From Marinilabiliaceae bacterium (GTDB lineage: Bacteria > Bacteroidota > Bacteroidia > Bacteroidales > Marinilabiliaceae), in contig JAEINY010000032.1 of assembly GCA_016342595.1 (NCBI GenBank), positions 1-38,452 on the forward strand: a stretch of DNA of 38,452 nt. Direction: 5' to 3'. The notes beneath the pieces are model-generated. The model saw only the letters and a program-made list of their open reading frames with translations, searched no databases and was not told where the DNA came from. Position numbers and translations under genes: made by a program. Below are positions 17,390 to 25,675 of this stretch, piece by piece; the stretch's first letter is position 1, and each line of letters opens with the position of its first letter.

Positions 17390-17397
17390 TATATTTG
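17390..17397 (+). promoter_or_regulatory. Promoter -7 element of rplS
   Basis: TATATTTG followed by CAG is a perfect match to the Bacteroidota -7 consensus TAnnTTTG. The -33 position has only TTTT (17367-17370) rather than TTTG. The implied leader of about 75 bases contains GTCACGTAATATTGCGTGG, which can form a weak hairpin; a leader of this kind before a ribosomal protein gene may be regulatory, but no known element is recognised. Confidence 0.65.
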
Positions 17398-17482
17398 CAG
17401 CCGATTTCACGTAATCTCTTACTGAACAAGGGAGTCACGTAATATTGCGTGGATAAGTTTTAATCCAATAAAAAAAACAAAA

Positions 17483-17830
17483 ATGGATTTAATTAAAGTA
17501 GCTGAAGCAGCCTTTGAAGGCGGTGTAGAAATGCCAAAGTTTGGTCCTGGTGACAATATTTCGGTATACTACAAAATCCGTGAAGGAAATAAAGAACGGA
17601 TTCAGGTATTTAAAGGGGTTGTAATCCAAATCAAAGGACAAGGAACAACCAAAAGATTTACTGTTAGAAAAATTTCTAACAACGTGGGTGTAGAAAGAAT
17701 TTTCCCATTCAACTCTCCTTTCATTGAGAAAGTAGAATTGAACAGACAAGGTAAAGTACGTAGAGCAAGACTTTATTACTTACGTGGTCTGACTGGTAAA
17801 AAAGCCCGTATCAAAGAGAAAAGAGTTTAA
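17483..17830 (+). CDS. rplS: 50S ribosomal protein L19
   Basis: A 115-residue protein of the large ribosomal subunit at the 30S-50S interface. Seen: [20 protein letters not shown] at residues 20-39, [14 protein letters not shown], the family signature [21 protein letters not shown], and the C-terminal [20 protein letters not shown]. Length and motifs are those of typical L19. It has its own promoter-like site and a strong terminator, so it is expressed alone, not in the rpsP-trmD operon seen in many other bacteria. Confidence 0.98.
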   Translation: MDLIKVAEAAFEGGVEMPKFGPGDNISVYYKIREGNKERIQVFKGVVIQIKGQGTTKRFTVRKISNNVGVERIFPFNSPFIEKVELNRQGKVRRARLYYLRGLTGKKARIKEKRV

Positions 17831-17854
17831 CCATTACATACAATGGTACTTTCA

Positions 17855-17884
17855 AAGCCCTCGGTTATTGCCGAGGGCTTTTTT
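17855..17884 (+). terminator. Rho-independent terminator of rplS
   Basis: A 10-bp perfect stem, AAGCCCTCGG (17855-17864) against CCGAGGGCTT (17871-17880), with a 6-base loop and a run of T. It starts 25 bases after the rplS stop. Confidence 0.92.
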
Positions 17885-17898
17885 GTTTGCAATTGTGC

Positions 17899-17950
17899 AT
17901 TGCCAAAGTGCTATTTGTTTCATAACTTTTAGGGATTGAAAACAAATAGC
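17899..17950 (+). promoter_or_regulatory. Promoter with flanking inverted repeat before GH130
   Basis: ATTG (17899-17902) is followed after 20 bases by TAACTTTT (17923-17930), a 7/8 match to the -7 consensus. The -7 element is bracketed by an 11-bp perfect inverted repeat, GCTATTTGTTT (17910-17920) and AAACAAATAGC (17940-17950), ending one base before the ATG. This layout suggests an operator for a sugar-responsive repressor. Confidence 0.5.
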
Positions 17951-17951
17951 T

Positions 17952-19418
17952 ATGAAACTTTCAGTTGATCGCAAACCGCAAAAAATCACACCCGATTTTA
18001 AACGGGTTTTTGCCCGATTCTTTTTTTTTGGTGAGGAGCGTGCGCTCGGCATCATTCAAAAAGTACTGGACATGTCTGACTCCAAAGTAGAACGTCTGGT
18101 CAAAGATATTCTTAGGGATTTCTCCAGGCGGCACCGACGTGTTAGCGGACTATTCCTTCATCATTATGAAAAAATCAGCTATTTAATCCAACAGCTGGAA
18201 TTAGATCCAAAGGAGATTTCCCAATGGAAACAGTTACTTATCGGGTCCTATTTCACTATGGAATACTCGCTCGAATCAGCAGCAATATTTAATCCTTCCA
18301 TTGTTGAAGATCCCAATCAAGACGGCTTATCCGAAGATCAAAAACGGGTCATCATCAGTTTTCGGGCAACTGGCGAAGGACATATCTCCTCACTGGTTTT
18401 TAGAAGGGGTTTGATTACAGGAAATAACATTCACCTATCGAAAACAGGTGTATTTGTGGATGAAGCAGAAGTTGTACTTGGTGGTACTTATAAGAAATCT
18501 CAGTTTCAGAACATTTTAACACAAATGAATATTACTGATGAGTTAAGTCATCCTATTTTAAAATCACTCCCGGAGAAATTCAGCTACAAGGCACTAAAAC
18601 CCATTATTGAAAAATTTCAACTGGATAATAATCTGTCCGTCGAACAGGAAAGAACCCTAAATGAAATATTATGGATTGCGGAATCCTATACAAATATTAA
18701 ATTCTCCCTGGATACAGACCTTTCTGAACGCGTCATCTTCCCCTTATCAAAATTTGAGATGAAAGGGATTGAAGATGCACGATTTGTTAAGTTTTATCAT
18801 GAGGATGGTGCGGAATCATATTTTGGCACATATACTGCATATGATGGATTCAACATTATGCCTAAACTCATAGAAACTAAAGACTTTTATAACTTTAGCA
18901 TCCGACCTCTGCATGGTCAGTATGCCATTGATAAAAACCTGGCGCTGTTTCCTCGCAGAGTCAATGGAAAATACATCATGATAAGCCGTATAGACGGGGT
19001 TAATACTTACATCATGTACAGCGATCAGATCTGCTGCTGGGACAATGCAAAAATATTGCTTCGCCCTGAATATGCCTGGGAGTTGGTACAGATTGGTAAT
19101 GGCGGATCACCCATAGAAACAAAGCACGGTTGGTTACTTATCACCCATGGCGTAGGACCTGTTCGGAAATACTGTTTAGGTGCTTACTTATTGGATCTGG
19201 ACAATCCGGAAAAAGTAATTGGTCGCCTGGAAGAACCGTTATTGATTCCAACAGAAGAGGAACGGGAAGGATATGTGCCCAACGTGGTGTATACCTGTGG
19301 TGCTTATTTGTTTAACAAAAACTTGTTCATCCCTTATGCCATGTCTGATTATGCATCGGCCTTTGTATCGGTTAACATTGATGACCTGATTCAAAAGATT
19401 ATGGAGAATCCAAGGTAA
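17952..19418 (+). CDS. GH130 family glycoside phosphorylase/glycosidase
   Basis: A 488-residue protein without a signal peptide, so cytoplasmic. The five-bladed beta-propeller GH130 motifs are visible: NPSIVED at 114-120, the catalytic-acid motif EDAR with Asp275, SRIDG at 345-349, and GGSPIETKHGWLLITHG at 384-400. GH130 enzymes phosphorolyse (or hydrolyse) beta-mannosides, such as beta-1,4-mannosyl-glucose or beta-1,2-oligomannans. It is longer than the classic 320-390 residue members because of a helical N-terminal part (about 1-100) and a helical insert (about 180-255). The two convergent GT4 genes next door suggest that it degrades or remodels the glycan they make. The exact substrate is not readable from sequence. 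Confidence 0.85.
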   Translation: MKLSVDRKPQKITPDFKRVFARFFFFGEERALGIIQKVLDMSDSKVERLVKDILRDFSRRHRRVSGLFLHHYEKISYLIQQLELDPKEISQWKQLLIGSYFTMEYSLESAAIFNPSIVEDPNQDGLSEDQKRVIISFRATGEGHISSLVFRRGLITGNNIHLSKTGVFVDEAEVVLGGTYKKSQFQNILTQMNITDELSHPILKSLPEKFSYKALKPIIEKFQLDNNLSVEQERTLNEILWIAESYTNIKFSLDTDLSERVIFPLSKFEMKGIEDARFVKFYHEDGAESYFGTYTAYDGFNIMPKLIETKDFYNFSIRPLHGQYAIDKNLALFPRRVNGKYIMISRIDGVNTYIMYSDQICCWDNAKILLRPEYAWELVQIGNGGSPIETKHGWLLITHGVGPVRKYCLGAYLLDLDNPEKVIGRLEEPLLIPTEEEREGYVPNVVYTCGAYLFNKNLFIPYAMSDYASAFVSVNIDDLIQKIMENPR

Positions 19419-19423
19419 ATCAA

Positions 19424-19494
19424 GAGTGGATTTTAACTTGACCATATATCAAGCGAGGTAGCAGAAATTATTTACCACCTCGCTATTTCCACTC
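19424..19494. terminator. Nested hairpin between convergent genes
   Basis: An inner stem, AGCGAGGT (19452-19459) with ACCTCGCT (19477-19484), lies within an outer pair, GAGTGGA (19424-19430) with TCCACTC (19488-19494). It lies between the GH130 stop and the GT4 stop and may end transcription from both sides. U-tracts are poor. Confidence 0.45.
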
Positions 19495-19506
19495 ATTAAA
19501 ACAAAA

Positions 19507-20517
19507 TCAATCCTTGATTATTTTTTGATACACATCATAATATCCCTCCACCATGTGTTGACTACTAAAATTTGCCATGGCATGAGAGCGACAATATGAT
19601 CTTGATATTAACCGGATATCATTCACCGCTGCCACCGCATCATCCACATTTAAAACCAGGAAACCCGTTTTGTTATGATTAATTAATTCCGGCATTGAAC
19701 CGCGGTTAAAAGCAATAACAGGTGTGCCACAAAACATCGATTCGGCCACACTCAAGCCAAACGGTTCATCAAATGAAATGGGATGCAAAAGGGCTAATGC
19801 TTTTCCCAATAACTGATCACGCTTCTCAGGTCCTGAACTGCCCACAAAAACGATCTGCTCATCATCAATAAGAGGCTTCACTTTTTCATCAAAATAAGTC
19901 TGATCCTGAATAATGCCAGATATGACCAGTTTGCGCTTTGCCTTTTTTGCAATCTGAATGGCTTCATATGCTCCTTTATGTGGATGAATGCGTCCAAAAA
20001 AAAGCAAGTAATCCTCCGGCTGATCACAAAATGTAAAATCATCAACACAAATACCATTGTACACATTACCAATATAATCCAGCGTATTTAACCTGTCAGC
20101 ATAACTAATCGATACATAATGAGTTGATCCATTATACCTTTCAAACACAGGCCATATTTTGGAAGATGAAAAACCATGAATAGTCGTTACCATGGGTGTT
20201 TTAATCAATCGACTATATGTTAATGGTAAATAGTCAAAATGATTATGAATCAGATCAAATTGATCCGCCATCTCCATCAGATAGCTAATGTGCATGCAAG
20301 TACTCACCAATCCATCGGACTCCGGATCTTCTTCATAGGCCTTTCCAATAATTCCGTCTAACCGGCCATGTGTTTGTGAATCCAAGGTAGCAAATAAGGT
20401 GACATCCACCCCTTTTTGTACCATCCCTTCACAGATCGTTGAGGCTACCTGCTCCCAAGGCCCATAATGACGGGGCGGTGTACGCCAGGCTACCGGTGCT
20501 AATATGGCAAGTTTCAT
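19507..20517 (-). CDS. GT4 family glycosyltransferase
   Basis: A 336-residue GT-B fold retaining glycosyltransferase, cytoplasmic. The N-terminal acceptor domain has a Gly-containing loop (WRTPPRHYGPWEQVAST, residues 10-26) and FDLIHNHFDYLPL; the donor half has LLFFGRIHPHKGAYEAIQIA (about 169-188) and the EX7E-type motif EPFGLSVAE near residue 245, followed by GTPVIAFNRGSMPEL, which binds the nucleotide sugar. It is separated by only 24 bases from the upstream GT4 gene, so both form an operon. With the GH130 enzyme they probably handle a mannose-containing glycan or glycoside. The sugar donor cannot be told. Confidence 0.88.
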   Translation of the reverse strand: MKLAILAPVAWRTPPRHYGPWEQVASTICEGMVQKGVDVTLFATLDSQTHGRLDGIIGKAYEEDPESDGLVSTCMHISYLMEMADQFDLIHNHFDYLPLTYSRLIKTPMVTTIHGFSSSKIWPVFERYNGSTHYVSISYADRLNTLDYIGNVYNGICVDDFTFCDQPEDYLLFFGRIHPHKGAYEAIQIAKKAKRKLVISGIIQDQTYFDEKVKPLIDDEQIVFVGSSGPEKRDQLLGKALALLHPISFDEPFGLSVAESMFCGTPVIAFNRGSMPELINHNKTGFLVLNVDDAVAAVNDIRLISRSYCRSHAMANFSSQHMVEGYYDVYQKIIKD

Positions 20518-20541
20518 AGCTAATTGTCAAATTACAAGGCA

Positions 20542-22785
20542 TCACGCCTGTAGAATAAGCCATTCATGCTCCTGATAATAGGCCTCCATCACCGTGAAAT
20601 GAGAGATCCAATAGGCCAAGGTGCTTTCTGCCCCTTTATTGGCATTGACACCTTTGTCGGAAAGACCATCGTAACACCCACCCGTTTCATGATCATACAT
20701 CGGGCGATGTAAGGCATTTTCGCCCAGGTACCATAAATAAACAGCATATAATTTTTCGAGATACCGCGGTTCATTGGTTATCTTGTACATCAACAAGTAA
20801 GCACTTGTCATGGTCATTGGCTCCACTGATTGCTGATCGAATAAGCTCTTTTCATCTCCTTTCCGATACCATTTTTGATTTCCGATGGGATTGTAATTCC
20901 CCTCTTCAAAAACGTGACTTTCCAGGAATCGCAATGTTCGACGGGCCGTTTTCAAATATAATTCATTACCTGTGGCTTGATAAGCATGCAACAAGGCCAG
21001 TGGCATCAAACCATTATCATATGTTAGTTCTTCTTCAAACCACACCCACTTTTCCTGGGCTTCTTTTGGCACAAGGCTCATTAATTCCCTTGACAGTTTA
21101 TTCAGTAAGTCCACTCTAGACTGATCCTCCGGTTTCACCAGCACTAAATGTGATAAACCAATTATGGCATTGGCTTTTCCTCGAATACTTGTAAAATTAG
21201 TGACCTCCTTTAATGCTTCATCCAAAAGTTCAGCTACTAACTCACTAAACCGGGAATGACTGACATAACGATAAAAACATCCCAATCCCCAAATTAATCG
21301 TCCAATGGAGTCTTCTGAATCTTTTGTGGGATTATAAGTACGATCATAATTCAGGTGATTGTGAAATCCCCCATCTGGTTTGCGCATGTAATTAATAAAA
21401 CCCAAATAGGTTTGAATCAACCCAATCAGATGTTCATCTTTCACATACCGATAGGCCATGGCCACGAGCAACAAGCCACGCGCATTATCATCCAGACAAT
21501 ACCCTTCATTGAAATCGGGCACATCATATCGTGCATGTTGCAATAAACCTGTTGAATCCGTCATTTGCAGGAGATGCTGCATGTTGTAGTCGGGCAACAC
21601 TGATAAATCAATGATATGATTGATTGTCATCTCATGGTGTACCGGATTATCCACTGCATCCTGAGATAGCTGAATGTATTTATGGGCAATTTTCGGCCAG
21701 GATAGCTGCGCTCCATACAAAGCTGCATTATCTCTGATCATAGCCATTTCCCTAGGATTCTGCAGTAAATTGATCATCTTGTCCGCCAAAATATCAGAAG
21801 ATTCAAAGGGGAAGAACACCCCCCTTTGCTCATCTAATAACTCCCTGGCATGCCAAAAAGGTGTAGACACCACCAACGCTCCCACTCCAACAGCATAAGC
21901 CAATGTTCCACTACTAATCTGCTCTTCATTTTGATAAGGCGTCAGGTAAACATCAGAGGCATATATCATTTGTAGCAATTCCTGATCTGACACAAAGCGA
22001 TCGTCAAACACCACATTCGCACTCACACCGCGCTTATTCGCCAGCAACTTAAGGTAATTCCTGTACTCTTCCCCACTCTGCTTCACTACATTGGGGTGTG
22101 TTTTGCCGAGAATAATATACTTCAACTCCGGGAAATGCTTCACCACACGTGGTAAGGCTTTGATCACCGTCTCTAATCCCTTATTTCGACTTAACAGACC
22201 AAAGGTCAATAAAACCTTATGACTATTAAATCCCAAATCATGGCGTAACTCACCCCGATCGGGCTTTGAAAATGCCGGCACGCCATGCTCAATGCGTTTA
22301 ATCTTTTCACGCGGCACTTTATATATATGTTCCAGAAAATCAACGGCCAATTGATTCATTACTACTATTCCGGAAGATTTTTTGGAGATCGCTTCCATCA
22401 CCAGACGCTGTCCTTCTGAAGGTTGATTCAGTACCGTATGAAACGTTGTGATTAAGGGTAATTTTAATTTATAAATCAACGAAAGAATAAAAATCCCATC
22501 CACTCCACCAAAAATCCCGAACTCATGCTGCAGAATACACAAATCAAAATTATCATTAATATAATCAGCCGCTTCCTCGTAGGCTTTGTAGTCACCATGA
22601 GGCACCACCTTCTGTACCTCGGTAGGATATATATAATTCCCACTCTCGGGTGAAATGGCTACTATACTGGTGGAACAGTTATCATGTTGCGCCAGCTGGT
22701 GCGCCATGGCAGTTCGAAGATTATAAGTGAACGTTCCGATGCCACACTGACGCGGCGGATAAGATGCTATAAAAACAATTCTCAT
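20542..22785 (-). CDS. GT4 glycosyltransferase with C-terminal helical domain
   Basis: A 747-residue two-part protein. Residues 1-365 form a GT4 GT-B glycosyltransferase: YPPRQCGIGTFTYNLRTAM at 9-27, LQHEFGIFGG, LLTFGLLSRNKGLETVIKAL and the donor-site stretch PYQNEEQISSGTLAYAVGVGA. Residues about 385-747 are helix-rich with YCLDDNARGLLLVAMAYRYV, GGFHNHLNYDRTY, DSIGRLIWGLGC and, near the end, TGGCYDGL and NKGAESTLAY, reminiscent of an (alpha/alpha)6 barrel as in six-hairpin glycosidases. So one chain may both build and trim or bind a glycan. No signal peptide, so cytoplasmic. First gene of the pair; ATG at 22785. Confidence 0.85.
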   Translation of the reverse strand: MRIVFIASYPPRQCGIGTFTYNLRTAMAHQLAQHDNCSTSIVAISPESGNYIYPTEVQKVVPHGDYKAYEEAADYINDNFDLCILQHEFGIFGGVDGIFILSLIYKLKLPLITTFHTVLNQPSEGQRLVMEAISKKSSGIVVMNQLAVDFLEHIYKVPREKIKRIEHGVPAFSKPDRGELRHDLGFNSHKVLLTFGLLSRNKGLETVIKALPRVVKHFPELKYIILGKTHPNVVKQSGEEYRNYLKLLANKRGVSANVVFDDRFVSDQELLQMIYASDVYLTPYQNEEQISSGTLAYAVGVGALVVSTPFWHARELLDEQRGVFFPFESSDILADKMINLLQNPREMAMIRDNAALYGAQLSWPKIAHKYIQLSQDAVDNPVHHEMTINHIIDLSVLPDYNMQHLLQMTDSTGLLQHARYDVPDFNEGYCLDDNARGLLLVAMAYRYVKDEHLIGLIQTYLGFINYMRKPDGGFHNHLNYDRTYNPTKDSEDSIGRLIWGLGCFYRYVSHSRFSELVAELLDEALKEVTNFTSIRGKANAIIGLSHLVLVKPEDQSRVDLLNKLSRELMSLVPKEAQEKWVWFEEELTYDNGLMPLALLHAYQATGNELYLKTARRTLRFLESHVFEEGNYNPIGNQKWYRKGDEKSLFDQQSVEPMTMTSAYLLMYKITNEPRYLEKLYAVYLWYLGENALHRPMYDHETGGCYDGLSDKGVNANKGAESTLAYWISHFTVMEAYYQEHEWLILQA

Positions 22786-22870
22786 TGATCAGCACTTGGT
22801 TAATAAAAGGTGATTCATCACTTTCCGGCTCCTCCCGAAAGGTATAAAAATATACAATTTTATACTCTAT

Positions 22871-22909
22871 AAAAAAAGAGTGAGCAACAGATCTCTCTGT
22901 ACTCACTCT
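22871..22909 (-). terminator. Terminator of the AsmA-like gene
   Basis: Stem AGAGTGAG (22877-22884) with CTCACTCT (22902-22909), extended inward by ACAGA/TCTGT (22887-22891 and 22896-22900). On the minus strand it runs into seven Ts (22871-22877). It lies about 95 bases beyond the AsmA stop and before the GT4 start at 22785. Confidence 0.75.
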
Positions 22910-23004
22910 CAATTTACGAAAAAATGATCGCTATATAAAGATGTTCGTGAACTTCTTTTACAGCTTTCTCACTTTAATCCCTTCACATGAATCACTCCAT
23001 AGAC

Positions 23005-25518
23005 TTATTTCTTTTTCTTTTTCAGGAAGTTATTAATCAAACCTTCCACCTTCTTTTGAGTATCGGGATCTTCCAATATTTTTTTCACTGCTTTTTCAGC
23101 TTCTTTCTCCAATTCTTTCCCCACCTCTTTGGATGCTTTTTCCAGATCCAATTTAAGTTCCGGTTCTTTAATGGTACCAGTCACGATGACATCTACCATT
23201 AGATCATCACCCGAAGTTGGTAAACTTAATCCCATTAAACCGGCCATTCCGGCAACTTCCTTGCGTGAAAAAGGCATGGTCATCTTATAATTAATGGATT
23301 GATCAATACCTTGGACACCTTGTATTTCAATCTGCTTGCCATATACTTTTGTTTTAAATGGCGAGACAATCACATTTCCCTTATCAATTTTAAAATTGAT
23401 ATTGAGATCCTCAGCCTTCATCACTTTATATTTCTCATTTTTCAGCATGGAGGCTAATCCATTTTGAATTTTTGATCCTGAAACTTCCACGCCTTTAGAT
23501 TTCACCTTTCCTTTTCCATCCATCGTTTCAATGACCGGCATGAAATCAGCACCCAATTCACTGTAATAACTAAAATCAGGCGATACATTTCCAACTGCCT
23601 TTTTTGCGATCGGCACCATTGAATCCACTACACTAAAAGAATTCGCTGCCATATTAATATCGATGTTTTGGCCGGCAAATTGAAAATCAACAAATGGTTT
23701 TTCCATATTTTGCGTGTTGTATTGGCCACTCATTGTCAAAGCACCATTCAGCAAATTCATCTTCAGCCCATCCAACAACACGCGACCGTCACGCAACACA
23801 ATGCTACCTCTTGTATTGCTCATTATTAACTTATCGTACAATAACTTATCAATTTTAGAGGCAAAAACGATATCCAGATTTTTCGGCACTTCAACAATTT
23901 CCAAAGCTGTTGTATCTTCAGGCAGCTCAGCCACCTCCTGTTCCGTAGCTTCAGCCATAAACTCGTTGGAATTGATGTATTTCGAGTGATGCGTCAACTT
24001 CCCTTTTAATGTCCCATCTTTAAGGGCATAACCCAGGTAATTCTCCAGTCGACCTGTTAAATTAAAATCACTTTGACCAATTTGTGAAGCGAAGGATTTT
24101 AAATCTACATATCGTGGAGAAAAGGTCATCTCAGCCTGGCTGATTAAGATCCCTTGAGGCAAATCAGTATTTGAGAAACTAAAATCATTTAATAATACTT
24201 TTCCGTTGGCTTGCACCTGATCGTATTGCTCTTTTTCAATCATGGCATAATCACCATCCAATGTCACATCTGCTTCGACCAATCCCTTTATATCAAAGCT
24301 ATCCATAGGAATGGCATCCGCTAAAGACGAGAGATCGATTCGACCTTGCATTCCACCTTTAAAAGTCAGATTACTCACAGGTGTTGTGACCTCCAAAGAA
24401 GCATCAAAGGGGTTATCACCCAATTCGAAATGAAACTGCTCTAAAGCAGTATAAGTAGCATCAGGGCTACCTCCCGGATTATTCACCTTTAGTTTGATAT
24501 TGATATCTTGAAGTGACTTTGGCAAGTCGGGATACTGAATCATGGCATCCGTAACCAGAAGGTTGGCATCAAAAGCCGGTAGATGATCGGCATCCACATA
24601 ATCTCCTTTGACAGTCACGTTCAAGGCTAATTCACCGGCTGTTTTTAAGGATTCAAAATCTTGCAAATACACTTCTGGTACCAAGGCCAACAAGGTCTTA
24701 AAATCAGTTTTTTTGGCCCCTAATTTCAGATCCAATCCATAGGCTTCCTCTTTCATGGCAACGCTACCGTCCATTTGCAAAGCCAATCCATTCACCACCA
24801 ATTCATTCTCTAAAAAGGTGAAAATCATATGCTCTAAATCAGCACCAATACCGGCATCCAGAGAAACAGTGGCCCCGTTCAAATAATCCACCTCTTCAAA
24901 AGTTACAAAAACACCATCAATATCTGATCGGATCAGTAAATCCGTTGTTGTTTGTGACATGTCACCTGACATGGCTAGGTTAAATCCTTCAATCACTGAC
25001 GTGAGCGCCATTGTATGATCCGTGTATGCGATGCGGGCATTTCTTATCTCGAAGGATTCCAAAAGAATTTTAAAATCGGATGCTTCAGATGTCGTATCGA
25101 TCACCTCTTCTTCGACTTCATCAGCGGCCAGAGCAATGTCCCAATTAGCAGTTGAATCGGGCAACACCAAGGCATTTACCATGGGCTGATCGATCAAAAC
25201 GGATTTAATTTCAACTTCACCGGAGATGGCACTCAATACATCCACAGCAGTGGAAAATTCATTAACAGAAAGCAATGTATCACCTTTAAATTTCTCTTTC
25301 CCAACCACGGATAATCCCTCCAGACTGACATTTAAATCGGGAAAATTACGAAACAAGGAAAGTGAAAAAGATTTATAATCTACTGTAGCATTCACTTGCT
25401 TATTGATTTCCGTTTTTACACGCTCTTCAATTTTTCCTTTAAAAATAACAGGTAAAACCAATAGCAATAAAAAAATGACTGCAATGATACCCATTACTAT
25501 TTTTAGTATTCTCTTCAT
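23005..25518 (-). CDS. AsmA family envelope protein
   Basis: An 837-residue inner-membrane-anchored periplasmic protein. Residues 5-26 are the single membrane helix (ILKIVMGIIAVIFLLLLVLP), followed directly by an AsmA-like opening (VKTEINKQVNATVDYKSFSLSLFRNFPDLNVSLEGLSV, split over residues 36-73). A long run of alternating beta segments follows, as in the bridge-like lipid-transfer fold of AsmA/TamB/YhdP relatives; the end is Lys/Glu-rich (KEVGKELEKEAEKAVKKILE). AsmA relatives influence outer-membrane lipid supply and assembly. A perfect -7 element (25559-25566) lies 40 bases upstream. The gene is divergent from the dipeptidase gene and stands alone. Confidence 0.88.
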   Translation of the reverse strand: MKRILKIVMGIIAVIFLLLLVLPVIFKGKIEERVKTEINKQVNATVDYKSFSLSLFRNFPDLNVSLEGLSVVGKEKFKGDTLLSVNEFSTAVDVLSAISGEVEIKSVLIDQPMVNALVLPDSTANWDIALAADEVEEEVIDTTSEASDFKILLESFEIRNARIAYTDHTMALTSVIEGFNLAMSGDMSQTTTDLLIRSDIDGVFVTFEEVDYLNGATVSLDAGIGADLEHMIFTFLENELVVNGLALQMDGSVAMKEEAYGLDLKLGAKKTDFKTLLALVPEVYLQDFESLKTAGELALNVTVKGDYVDADHLPAFDANLLVTDAMIQYPDLPKSLQDINIKLKVNNPGGSPDATYTALEQFHFELGDNPFDASLEVTTPVSNLTFKGGMQGRIDLSSLADAIPMDSFDIKGLVEADVTLDGDYAMIEKEQYDQVQANGKVLLNDFSFSNTDLPQGILISQAEMTFSPRYVDLKSFASQIGQSDFNLTGRLENYLGYALKDGTLKGKLTHHSKYINSNEFMAEATEQEVAELPEDTTALEIVEVPKNLDIVFASKIDKLLYDKLIMSNTRGSIVLRDGRVLLDGLKMNLLNGALTMSGQYNTQNMEKPFVDFQFAGQNIDINMAANSFSVVDSMVPIAKKAVGNVSPDFSYYSELGADFMPVIETMDGKGKVKSKGVEVSGSKIQNGLASMLKNEKYKVMKAEDLNINFKIDKGNVIVSPFKTKVYGKQIEIQGVQGIDQSINYKMTMPFSRKEVAGMAGLMGLSLPTSGDDLMVDVIVTGTIKEPELKLDLEKASKEVGKELEKEAEKAVKKILEDPDTQKKVEGLINNFLKKKKK

Positions 25519-25558
25519 AAGAAGTGTTTTAAGTTTTCAACTTGCGGTTTATTACAAA

Positions 25559-25566
25559 CAAAGTTA
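25559..25566 (-). promoter_or_regulatory. Promoter -7 element of the AsmA-like gene
   Basis: On the minus strand TAACTTTG matches TAnnTTTG exactly. The implied leader is about 35 bases. No TTG is seen at the -33 position. Confidence 0.5.
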
Positions 25567-25640
25567 ACAAAACCTTTTATTAGGTGAATGAACCATTTCT
25601 TTAAAAGAACTTAAAATTACCTCAAACAGCTACAATTTTA

Positions 25641-25648
25641 TATTTTTG
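25641..25648 (+). promoter_or_regulatory. Promoter -7 element of the dipeptidase gene
   Basis: TATTTTTG matches TAnnTTTG exactly. It overlaps an in-frame TTG at 25646, so that codon cannot be the start; translation should begin at the ATG at 25676. No -33 element is obvious. Confidence 0.55.
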
Positions 25649-25675
25649 TGCGATCATCATAAACAAAAATATATC

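Noticed and set aside
17398-17482. Known riboswitch or L19 leader element
   Set aside because: A weak hairpin is possible but no known consensus can be matched by eye.
25646-25675. TTG start for the dipeptidase at 25646
   Set aside because: It overlaps a perfect -7 element, and the ATG at 25676 gives a clean signal peptide.
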